From Candidatus Omnitrophota bacterium (GTDB taxonomy: Bacteria > Verrucomicrobiota > Verrucomicrobiia > Limisphaerales > UBA1319), in the NCBI GenBank assembly GCA_023473405.1, contig JAMCZD010000082.1, positions 1 through 6,955 on the forward strand: DNA of 6,955 nt, given 5' to 3'. Below the pieces are notes generated by a model, which saw nothing but the letters and a program-made list of their open reading frames with translations, searched no databases and was not told the origin of the DNA. Shown piece by piece: positions 1-5,800 of the stretch. Within the stretch, counting starts at the first letter, position 1; every line of letters starts with the position of its first letter. Position numbers and translations under genes: made by a program.

Positions 1-163
1 TGACCGGTTCGATGGTTTAAGACAAGCGAAGGGTGTCGGGATATTGTCTTGACGCTGCCGGTGCCCTGAAACAGAGTTGATCTAAATTCGATGTCTTGGG
101 AACCAAACGGCTTGAGAACTAGCCCTGCGCCGTCATGGGTTACGCAGCAAAGAAAGCTAAAAG

Positions 164-1057
164 ATGAAAAGAGAAACAATCCTCGCCGCGGTGCAATCAG
201 GCAAAATTCTGGTATCGGATGGGGCATGGGGCACCTTCCTCCAGAAGAAAGGCCTGAAGCCCGGCGAATGTCCCGAACTCTGGTGCATTACTCAGCGTGC
301 CGACGTCCTCGATGTGGCCCGCAGCTATATCGAGGCCGGGGCCGACATGATCGAGTCCAATAGCTTTGGCGGCACGCGCTTCAAGCTCGAACACTACGGC
401 TTGGCCAATCGCGCAGCCGAGATCAACGAGGCCGCCGCCAGGATTTCCCGCGAGGCGACCGGGCCGGACAAATGGGTCATTGCCTCGATGGGGCCCACCG
501 GGAAGATGCTGGTAACCGGCGAAGTGAGCGAGGCGGACTTGTATGAAGCCTTCAAGGAACAGGCCATGGCCCTCGCGAAAGGCGGCGCCGATGCGTTGTG
601 CATCGAAACCATGAGCGCCGTCGATGAAGCCGCCATAGCCGTGCGCGCGGCCCGCGAGAACACCGGTTGCGAAGTCATCTGCACCTTTACCTTCCAGCGC
701 GGCGCCAAGGGACAATACCGAACCATGATGGGAGTTTCGCCCGCGCAGGCAGCCCAAAAGGCCATCGAGGCGGGGGCGCATATCGTCGGGGCCAACTGCG
801 GCAACGGCATGGAACGTATGATCGACGTCGTCAGGGAGATGCGTCCGACGGCGGGCAAAACGCCAATCCTGGTCCATGCCAATGCAGGACTGCCCAAGAA
901 CATCGATGGGGTGGACGTTTTTCCCGAGGGACCCGAGGAAATGGCTGGTCGAGTAAGGACATTGATCGAAGCCGGGGCAAAGATCGTCGGCGGCTGTTGC
1001 GGCACAACTCCGGCACATATCCGCGCCATCCGGAGCGCCGTTGATCAATTAACATAA
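164..1057 (+). CDS. Homocysteine S-methyltransferase family protein (MetH N-terminal-domain type)
   Basis: This 297-residue cytosolic protein matches the stand-alone homocysteine-binding barrel found in MetH, BHMT and MmuM, which moves a methyl group onto homocysteine to give methionine. Seen in the sequence: an N-terminal DGAWGT motif (residues 19-24), ESNSFGG (64-70), an ANCGNG motif with Cys212, and GGCCGTTPAHI with Cys278 and Cys279 near the C-terminus. These three cysteines are the family's zinc and thiol-activating triad, so the enzyme should be active. Its length equals the single domain; there is no folate, cobalamin or SAM-activation domain, so it needs a separate methyl donor. The ATG at 164 is preceded only by a weak purine stretch (AGAAAG), but the protein begins normally there. 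The zinc-ribbon gene starts 8 bases after its stop, which suggests an operon. The natural donor (methyl-corrinoid, betaine or S-methylmethionine) cannot be told from sequence; the UroD-like neighbour favours a corrinoid route (inference). Confidence 0.9.
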   Translation: MKRETILAAVQSGKILVSDGAWGTFLQKKGLKPGECPELWCITQRADVLDVARSYIEAGADMIESNSFGGTRFKLEHYGLANRAAEINEAAARISREATGPDKWVIASMGPTGKMLVTGEVSEADLYEAFKEQAMALAKGGADALCIETMSAVDEAAIAVRAARENTGCEVICTFTFQRGAKGQYRTMMGVSPAQAAQKAIEAGAHIVGANCGNGMERMIDVVREMRPTAGKTPILVHANAGLPKNIDGVDVFPEGPEEMAGRVRTLIEAGAKIVGGCCGTTPAHIRAIRSAVDQLT

Positions 1058-1065
1058 TCGATGCC

Positions 1066-1317
1066 ATGTCGGAGTTGCGCTGCCCCGGCCAGGATATGCG
1101 TTATTGGCGGCCGGAGGACATCGTCACGATCGCCTGCCCCCATTGCGGAGGCGAGCTCGAGTTTTGGAAGGATGAGCCGGTTCGCGCCTGTCCAGCGTGT
1201 CGCAGGGAAGTGCGAAAGCCCAGGCAGGATTCGGGCTGCACCCAATGGTGCAAACAATCGCGGGAGTGCCTCGGGCGAATTCGCGGCCGCTCGAACCCGG
1301 CTTCGGAAAAGGGATGA
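1066..1317 (+). CDS. Small cysteine-rich zinc-ribbon protein
   Basis: An 83-residue protein with nine cysteines: Cys6, a CPHC pair (24/27), a CPAC pair (42/45), then Cys58, Cys62 and Cys68 in the pattern C-x3-C-x5-C. The two CPxC knuckles are classic rubredoxin or zinc-ribbon ligands. The opening 'RCPGQDMRYWRPEDI' and the closing 'GC..WC....ECLG' match, from memory, a small family seen in anaerobic bacteria and archaea, sometimes fused to an HD phosphohydrolase domain; no HD domain is present here. Its role is unknown. A metal site or a small iron-sulfur centre are both possible, and the last three cysteines could hold a second metal. It starts 8 bases after the methyltransferase stop with no clear ribosome site, so translation is probably coupled and its work related to that enzyme. 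An ATG at 1061 opens a different frame without the cysteine pattern, so 1066 is preferred. The last 13 residues are Arg/Gly-rich and look unconserved. Confidence 0.8.
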   Translation: MSELRCPGQDMRYWRPEDIVTIACPHCGGELEFWKDEPVRACPACRREVRKPRQDSGCTQWCKQSRECLGRIRGRSNPASEKG

Positions 1318-1498
1318 GTGAGTCCCGCCCTTGCTTGCCTGGAAGTTACGCCTCAGGTTTCGTTGTTTTCAATTATTGACCAGCAGCACGCGCGCAAGCG
1401 AGAAACCTCTTGCCAAGGGGAATGCGCCTCTCTAAATTTCATTCATAAAGCAAATAAAATATTGATTTTAATTCAAACCCGCAAATTTTGCTTCCGCT
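1318..1498 (+). promoter_or_regulatory. Intergenic region with AT-rich leader before the UroD-like gene
   Basis: 181 bases without a convincing gene. Bases 1430-1490 are sharply AT-richer than the surroundings and include TAAAAT at 1455-1460, a passable -10 element, but no good -35 box lies 16-18 bases upstream. A short CCTG...CAGG hairpin followed by a T-rich stretch (about 1339-1369) could be a weak terminator for the upstream pair. The UroD-like gene may therefore have its own promoter. No Shine-Dalgarno sequence precedes its ATG; the leader is unstructured and A/T-rich, as seen in genes translated with help from ribosomal protein S1. Confidence 0.25.
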
Positions 1499-2584
1499 AT
1501 GACGCACAAAGAACGATTGCTGACGGCGATTCATCACGAGGAACCGGACCGGGTGCCTCTCTGCGCCTGGTACACACCCGAGGCCGAGCAAACGATGCTG
1601 CGCCACATGGGGGTGGATTCAGAGCAGACGGAAACGTACAAAGCCGCCGGCGGTCCCTTGCCGATTCTCATGGAGCACGATTTTCTCATCTCGTGGGTGG
1701 GGCCGTGCACCAGTTTCTATTCGGACCCCAGCGAAGAATACACCGATGAATGGGGCATCCGCTGGCGCTGGTTCAAGAATGCGGCGGGTGGTTCCTATAC
1801 CGAGATGGTGCGGCATCCGTTGGCCGACCTCAAAGACCCGTCCGAATACACCCTGCCGGATTTTTCGCGGGCGGACCGTTACGATGGCACCCGTCAATTG
1901 ATCGCCCAATACGGCGGCGAATACGGCATCATGGGAGGCGCCGCCTGCACCCTGTTCGAGCTGGCCTGGTACCTTCGCGGGATGCAGCAAGTCCTGATGG
2001 ACCTCGTGCACGAGAAGGACTTCATGAACGCGTACCTCGATCACCTGATGCGATGGATTCAGGTGGCGGGTTCAAAGCTGGTGGAATTGGGGGTGGACAT
2101 TATCTGGATTGGCGATGATTTCGGCATCCAGGACCGGATGTTGATGTCGCCGCAATTGTTCCGCGAATTCTTCAAGCCGCGTTACGCCAAGCTGTTCTCG
2201 GAATGGAAATACCTCAACCCGGAGGTCAAGATTGCCTTTCATTCCGACGGCAACATTTACCCGATTATCGGCGACCTGATTGAAGTCGGCCTGGATATTC
2301 TGAACCCGGTCCAGCCCAAGGCGATGGACCCGGCGCGGGTCAAGAGGGACTTTGGTAAACACTTGACTCTATGGGGGACAGTGGACATTCAGGAGGTGTT
2401 GCCTTTTGGCACGCCGGAAGATGTCGCCAACGAAGTCAAGCTCCGCCTGCAAACCGCCGGCAGAGGGGGCGGCTTGATCATCGCCCCCGCCCACAATGTT
2501 CAGCCAGAGGTGCCGATCCGGAATATTCTAGCCTTTTATGAAACGGCCAAGAAATGGGGCCGTTATCCACTCCAAAACCATTAA
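1499..2584 (+). CDS. Uroporphyrinogen decarboxylase superfamily protein (methyltransferase-like branch)
   Basis: This 361-residue protein has the UroD barrel fold but is not the haem enzyme HemE. It opens with 'THKERLLTAIHHEEPDRVP', the usual start of the MtaA/CmuA-like and uncharacterised branch, and lacks the HemE 'RQAGRY' substrate motif. Other landmarks are 'WIGDDFG' (203-209), 'FHSDGNIYPII' (247-257), 'NPVQPKAMD' (269-277), 'LWGTVD' (291-296) and 'APAHNVQPEVP' (329-339), all typical of this branch. Characterised relatives (MtaA, MtbA, CmuA) transfer methyl groups between corrinoid proteins and thiols through a zinc site including an HxC motif. Here that position reads His248-Ser-Asp250, and the later cysteine region reads Ala-His332-Asn, so the metal ligands differ and the substrate is unknown. 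Only one start is possible: a stop lies in frame 27 bases upstream of the ATG, and no ribosome site is seen. Neighbouring genes suggest methyl or other one-carbon transfer, but decarboxylase or lyase activity on a sugar-derived substrate is not excluded. Confidence 0.88.
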   Translation: MTHKERLLTAIHHEEPDRVPLCAWYTPEAEQTMLRHMGVDSEQTETYKAAGGPLPILMEHDFLISWVGPCTSFYSDPSEEYTDEWGIRWRWFKNAAGGSYTEMVRHPLADLKDPSEYTLPDFSRADRYDGTRQLIAQYGGEYGIMGGAACTLFELAWYLRGMQQVLMDLVHEKDFMNAYLDHLMRWIQVAGSKLVELGVDIIWIGDDFGIQDRMLMSPQLFREFFKPRYAKLFSEWKYLNPEVKIAFHSDGNIYPIIGDLIEVGLDILNPVQPKAMDPARVKRDFGKHLTLWGTVDIQEVLPFGTPEDVANEVKLRLQTAGRGGGLIIAPAHNVQPEVPIRNILAFYETAKKWGRYPLQNH

Positions 2585-2638
2585 GCCGGCTGGAATGAGT
2601 TCACAGCCTGCTCATTTTTCACTGTTTGTCTGAACGAA

Positions 2639-3544
2639 ATGAAAAGAATGTATTCACCAAGCCCCGAAATTGACACCGATGATGAACAACCCGCACCGGC
2701 CTCGAAACGCCCGTTGTTAGCCCATTTGCAGGCCACCCTGCCTTCCCTGAATCCCACCGAACGCCTCATTGCCGAGTACGTCATGCAGGACCCGGAGAGA
2801 GTGGTTACTTCCTCGATATCCGAGCTGCGCCGCGGATCGGGAGCCAGCGTCGGGTCCATCGTTGGATTCTGCCGGAGTTTCGGGACCAAAGGCTTTGCCG
2901 ACTTCAAAATAGCGCTGGCACGCGAGCTGGCGCAGGGAGGGTTCTCGGCCCAAAGCAGGGGGAATGGAAGCCAGGATTCTTCACTGTTTGAAAGCGTTTT
3001 CCAATTCCACGAGCAGAGCTTGAAGGAGACACTGCAAATCAACAGCGAGGAAACCCTCGAAAAGGTGTCGCGCATGCTCGAAAGCGGCCGCCGGATCGAA
3101 ATATTCTCGATTGGCATGTCTTACCCGGTCGCCTACACCGCCTGCTGCAAACTGCGGTTGATTGGGCTGCTGGCCTCGGCGCAATGCGACTCGCACATGC
3201 AATTGGTGGCCGCCACCCAGCTCGGCAAAGGTGACGTAGCCTTCGCCATCTCGTGCTCCGGAAGCACCCGCGAGACCGTCCAATGCCTCGAGATCGCCCG
3301 GGAAAAAGGCGCAACCACCATTTGCCTGACCAATTGCATGAAGTCGCCCATCACCGCCTTCGCCGACGTAACCCTTTATGCCACGCCAAGCGAAATCCGG
3401 TATTTCCAGGCGCCCCTGGCTTCGCGCGTAACGCAGCTTGCGTTGGTCGATGCCTTGTTCGTCGCCATCGCCCTTCGCCACAAAAACCGGACCAGCAAGC
3501 AACTGCAAACCGCCAACGAAAAGCTCCTCCAATACCGCATCTGA
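2639..3544 (+). CDS. MurR/RpiR family transcriptional regulator (HTH + SIS)
   Basis: A 301-residue regulator of the MurR/RpiR family, whose members bind DNA with an N-terminal helix-turn-helix and sense phosphosugars with a C-terminal SIS domain. Residues 1-25 are a charged, disordered tail. The HTH_6 domain spans roughly 28-105: 'LNPTERLIAEYVMQDPERV' leads into 'SISELRRGSGASVGSIVGFCRSFGTKGFADFKIAL', the normal family pattern of recognition helix followed by 'G(Y/F)..FK'. A linker helix follows. The SIS domain covers about 139-280, with the sugar-phosphate loops 'FSIGMSYPVAYT' and 'AISCSGSTRETV' both present. It starts 54 bases after the UroD-like gene on the same strand, so co-transcription is possible. 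ATG codons at 2639 and 2648 are both usable; neither has a strong ribosome site, and the first is chosen as the longer. Repressor or activator status cannot be read from sequence. Its ligand is probably a phosphorylated sugar or amino sugar (family knowledge), so it may control a sugar pathway rather than the methyltransferases. Confidence 0.9.
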   Translation: MKRMYSPSPEIDTDDEQPAPASKRPLLAHLQATLPSLNPTERLIAEYVMQDPERVVTSSISELRRGSGASVGSIVGFCRSFGTKGFADFKIALARELAQGGFSAQSRGNGSQDSSLFESVFQFHEQSLKETLQINSEETLEKVSRMLESGRRIEIFSIGMSYPVAYTACCKLRLIGLLASAQCDSHMQLVAATQLGKGDVAFAISCSGSTRETVQCLEIAREKGATTICLTNCMKSPITAFADVTLYATPSEIRYFQAPLASRVTQLALVDALFVAIALRHKNRTSKQLQTANEKLLQYRI

Positions 3545-3547
3545 CCA

Positions 3548-3871
3548 TTACAGATTCGCATTTGTCGCGCAGGAACCGGCCCTTTCATCTCTATTTCCCA
3601 TGAGGAGCCACATGGAAGGGCCTTTATCCCACGGTCTGGGGTCGTCGTAGGGGGCCAATATGGTGCCGTTGATGAGGTTATCCACTTGAGCGGCGGTTCC
3701 CATGGGGCCTGTGTTGTTGTAGAGGTTCACCAGGACATGGGAACCTGATACACCTCCGATGCTGGCATCGCCGGACAGGGCCATTTTACCGGAGATATTG
3801 AGCACGAAATAGTCGCCCGGGCCGCCTGAGAAGGTGATATCCCGGCCCGATCCCAAGGTCAGGCTTTCCAT
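3548..3871 (-). CDS. Choice-of-anchor A-like domain fragment, probable gene remnant
   Basis: A 107-residue frame resembling the later part of the choice-of-anchor A beta-rich domain of bacterial surface proteins: 'FVLNISGKMALSGDASIGG', 'SHVLVNLYNN' and 'NGTILAPY' follow the order 'FVLNI.G.l.lsG.asi', 'shvL.N', 'NGTILAP' known in that family. It has no signal peptide and begins inside the domain; an in-frame TAA 9 bases upstream of the ATG rules out extension. After 'ILAPYDD' the family usually continues into a further strand and an anchor, but here the last 30 or so residues look unlike the fold, as if the frame had run into unrelated DNA. It ends 3 bases from the stop of the convergent RpiR gene. 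It is most likely what is left of a larger exported protein whose front end was lost. A short functional protein is possible but unlikely. Confidence 0.45.
   Translation of the reverse strand: MESLTLGSGRDITFSGGPGDYFVLNISGKMALSGDASIGGVSGSHVLVNLYNNTGPMGTAAQVDNLINGTILAPYDDPRPWDKGPSMWLLMGNRDERAGSCATNANL
3578..3622. terminator. Imperfect inverted repeat at the convergent gene ends
   Basis: GGCCCTTTCAT (3578-3588) pairs with ATGGAAGGGCC (3612-3622) with one mismatch, around a 23-base loop that also contains CCATG/CATGG. It lies just past the end of the RpiR gene and inside the tail of the opposing remnant, where a bidirectional terminator would be expected. No clean T-tract follows on either strand, so a Rho-independent terminator is doubtful. 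A repeat of this length can occur by chance in several kilobases. Confidence 0.25.
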
Positions 3872-3929
3872 ATTTGTTTATATCGTTTTGGTTAGATTAC
3901 CGGCCGATGAAGGCATCCGCGCTTCCGCT

Positions 3930-4274
3930 CTAAAGGTTGATTGCGCGATAATAGAGGTTCCCGCCCGGCGGGTTCGGATCGGTGAATTGGAACAAACCAT
4001 TGGCCGGTGCGTTAGTGGTCGTCAAGTCCGTCCAGACCGGTGCGCCGGGAAGGTCCTGGGTGCGCTGCACCACGTAGCTGTAGCTGGGCACACCGGCAAA
4101 GGTCATCGTCGGTTTGCAATCGACCAGCCTATAGGCCACCAGGTTGCAGTTGGTTCCGGCGGGGTCGGGCTGGATACTAATCACCACGGTGGCAGTAGCG
4201 GTTGCCGTGCCGTCGGTTACCGTGTAGCTGAAGCTATCGGTGACGTTGCCGCCCGGGGGCAAGCTGTAAAGCAC
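3930..4274 (-). pseudogene. C-terminal part of surface protein: half Ig-like domain plus C-terminal sandwich, out of frame
   Basis: This frame encodes the tail of a large secreted protein. It opens at a GTG with 'LPPGGNVTDSFSYTVTDG...ATATV', the second half of an Ig- or cadherin-like repeat that normally spans about 90 residues. It then has the terminal sandwich 'PTMTFAGVPSYSYVVQRT', 'VWTDLTTTNAPANGLFQFTD' and 'NLYYRAINL', a pattern common at the ends of Verrucomicrobiota exported proteins. It overlaps the longer upstream frame (4234-5454) by 41 bases in a different phase, and a TAA lies 6 bases above the GTG in its own frame. It has no export signal, so it cannot be an independent surface protein. 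The two pieces were probably one gene, now joined by a deletion with a frame change. If the frame break is a sequencing error, the two would form one protein, still lacking the first half of the Ig-like domain. Confidence 0.6.
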
Positions 4275-5454
4275 ATGTTAGGACTCCGCTGTATCGGGTG
4301 TTGGCGATGAGAGTGAAATTCGTCGTGGCGTTGGTGGGCAAGCTGGCGATAGTCCAATAAACGATGCCATTGCTAACGGCGCCACCACCGGAGGCACTGA
4401 CAAATGCGACGCCGTCTGGCAGCGTATCGCTGACAATGACATTGCTGGAGGTGTTCGGTCCGAGATTCGTAACGGTGATGCTGTAGGTCAAGTCCGACAC
4501 AGCGAACGCACTCGCAGGCCCTGTTTGCGTGGTGGCAATGTCCGCGAAAGGGAGGGGCTTGAGGGCAGTTGCCCCGATAATCCAGGGCTTCGGGTCGTCC
4601 AGCGTCCATGACATCGCTAATGAATTTATCCCGGGCTTGGTGCTGCCCCCTCCAGTTAATTGCGCATGTCCGGTACCGGTCTTCAGATTCCAGCACCGCG
4701 TTTGATCCGCGTCTGCTGTGGCGCCAGAAGCGTTGCCGTCCGCCGCCAAGACATCGATGAGAATTTCATCTGACGCGCTATTTAGGAATACGGAAGGATT
4801 CGCGCTAATCCCGAATGCCGAGGCGAATTCCCCAACAGGAAGGCGCTGGTCGACACCGGTGAATGAAACCGTTCCAAGAACCACTTTGTCCTTCTTACTG
4901 AGCGTGACGACGACATTGGCGGTTCCTATTTCCGGAGCCAGCAGAAACCAAATCGAAACACGGTTTTCGGCGTTTGGTCCGGCCTGAAATCCTGTGCGAG
5001 TGAGACCTCTGCCGCCGCAGGTCACGCTGGTCACCGAATTATCGCCGTCTTTATTCGAGGTTCCAACGATCAATAGGCGGCCAACACCGCCCCCGACCGT
5101 GTGTGACCAAGTGACCGGATTCTTGGTGCCTTTGTCAACCATGCTGCTGAGCGCGTCTACTGTAATTGCGCCCATAGCTTGAGGTGCAAATAACAAACTG
5201 GCGGCAAAAAACAGCTCTGCAACAAAAACAGAATTATAAAACAGAAAAGAAATCGAATAGGCGGAGGCTGGTGTAACCTTTTTTTCCCCTGAGATTCCAA
5301 GATGGTCAACGCTCAATATGGCGTGATTGCGCAGGGTCTTGGCAGCTCCGAGCATTATACGCCCGGCACGGGAAATCCAACTGCGACCGGCGCGCTCTGG
5401 GACAGCTACTTCGGCATTGTCTAGCTGAGCTTTATCTCGGGGCCCATTAACCAT
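4234..5454 (-). CDS. Exported surface protein, beta-sandwich plus DUF11 domain, frame broken at the 3' end
   Basis: A 406-residue frame. Residues about 66-96 form a hydrophobic stretch ending 'FAPQAMGA', a credible signal peptide cleaved before 'ITVDALSS', so the protein is exported. Residues 97-300 form a beta-sandwich with the run 'WSHTVGGGVGRLLIVG', 'VTCGGRGLT', 'VVVTLSKKDKVVLGTVSFTGVD' and 'SWTLDDPKPWIIGATALKP', recognisable from secreted proteins of Verrucomicrobiota and cyanobacteria; its function is unknown. Residues 304-392 are a DUF11 domain ('ADIATTQTGPA', 'LTYSITVTNLGPNTSSNVIVSDTLPDG', 'TNFTLIANT'), usually an adhesin or cell-wall repeat. After 'SGVLT' the frame turns into an Arg-rich tail and stops, while the adjacent frame encodes the expected C-terminal domains. 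The start is uncertain: the long hydrophilic leader before the signal is unusual, and ATG at 5355 or TTG near 5311 are alternatives. It is probably a disrupted gene. Confidence 0.65.
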   Translation of the reverse strand: MVNGPRDKAQLDNAEVAVPERAGRSWISRAGRIMLGAAKTLRNHAILSVDHLGISGEKKVTPASAYSISFLFYNSVFVAELFFAASLLFAPQAMGAITVDALSSMVDKGTKNPVTWSHTVGGGVGRLLIVGTSNKDGDNSVTSVTCGGRGLTRTGFQAGPNAENRVSIWFLLAPEIGTANVVVTLSKKDKVVLGTVSFTGVDQRLPVGEFASAFGISANPSVFLNSASDEILIDVLAADGNASGATADADQTRCWNLKTGTGHAQLTGGGSTKPGINSLAMSWTLDDPKPWIIGATALKPLPFADIATTQTGPASAFAVSDLTYSITVTNLGPNTSSNVIVSDTLPDGVAFVSASGGGAVSNGIVYWTIASLPTNATTNFTLIANTRYSGVLTCALQLAPGRQRHR

Positions 5455-5800
5455 AGACCATCACGACTCTTGTTCATGCAATTGCGCCATTGACCCACGA
5501 AAACCGGTCCGATAACCACTGTTGGCTAATCCACAATCTATTGCTGGTGCCGGGTAATAACCCACACCGATTCAGGTATATTTAGGCTGTTTAAATGTTT
5601 TCTTGATTAATTAATTCACAATTTGTTGCCTGCGGGTCAGCGTCGGATGGATGGCGAGGCCTGGTTAGCGAGTTTACTTGTCAGACGGTGATTCACCTGC
5701 AACGATCGAGTTGCTCCCCGGACCGTGGGTTAAAGCAACGAAGTCTGCGCTATCCCAGGGTCCGGCGAGCGAACAGGAAAATCCGGAACTGGAGCATGCC
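5455..5800. promoter_or_regulatory. Divergent intergenic region, AT-rich core with stem-loops
   Basis: 346 bases between the leftward surface gene and the rightward glycosidase-like gene, with no credible coding frame. An AT-rich core (about 5575-5632) contains the 10-base palindrome ATTAATTAAT (5606-5615) and is the likeliest place for promoters of both genes, but no box pair with good spacing stands out. A stem-loop at 5546-5568 (GGTG/CACC around GGGT-AATA-ACCC) sits on the leftward side. A second, longer one at 5718-5765 is in the leader of the rightward gene and is listed separately. No repeat, integration site or RNA gene was recognised. Confidence 0.4.
5718..5765 (+). other. Possible stem-loop in the leader of the 5801 gene
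   Basis: CCGGACCGTGGG (5718-5729) pairs with CCCAGGGTCCGG (5754-5765) at 11 of 12 positions, around a 24-base loop. A second short pair, GTTGC (5710-5714) with GCAAC (5735-5739), interlocks with it, so a pseudoknot or two competing folds are possible. It ends 35 bases before the ATG at 5801. It matches no riboswitch class known to me. The GC-rich stem could arise by chance, so a regulatory role is inference. Confidence 0.3.

Noticed and set aside
19..50. Perfect 7-base inverted repeat AAGACAA...TTGTCTT upstream of the first gene.
   Set aside because: Repeats of this length are expected several times by chance in a window this size, and no T-tract or operator family fits.
125..166. A SAM-II-riboswitch-like end: CTGCG/CGCAG hairpin followed by GCTAAAAG just before the ATG of a methionine-synthesis-type gene.
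   Set aside because: The loop lacks the U-rich strand needed for the pseudoknot and triplex, the stem is only 5 bases, and the spacing differs from the known class. An Rfam scan would settle it.
197..1048. Long antisense open frames (283 and 211 codons) under the homocysteine methyltransferase gene.
   Set aside because: They mirror the codon bias of the sense gene, have no recognisable domain, and the sense frame has clear catalytic motifs.
1318..1749. A 143-codon + strand frame overlapping the start of the UroD-like gene.
   Set aside because: Its second half is out of phase with a clear UroD-family protein and its first half is intergenic; no domain is visible.
1499..2584. Assignment as HemE of haem synthesis.
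   Set aside because: The HemE N-terminal RQAGRY signature is absent and the motifs match the methyltransferase-like branch.
2618..2990. An 11-base direct repeat TTCACTGTTTG at 2618-2628 and 2980-2990, considered as an operator pair around the RpiR gene start.
   Set aside because: Expected by chance at this length; the second copy is inside coding sequence and neither is palindromic.
3834..4310. A 158-codon + strand frame opposite the surface-protein tail, and smaller ones at 4718-5182.
   Set aside because: They are antisense to recognisable domains and encode nothing familiar.
3541..5460. Transposon or prophage as the cause of the broken surface genes.
   Set aside because: No transposase, integrase, terminal inverted repeats or target-site duplications were found.
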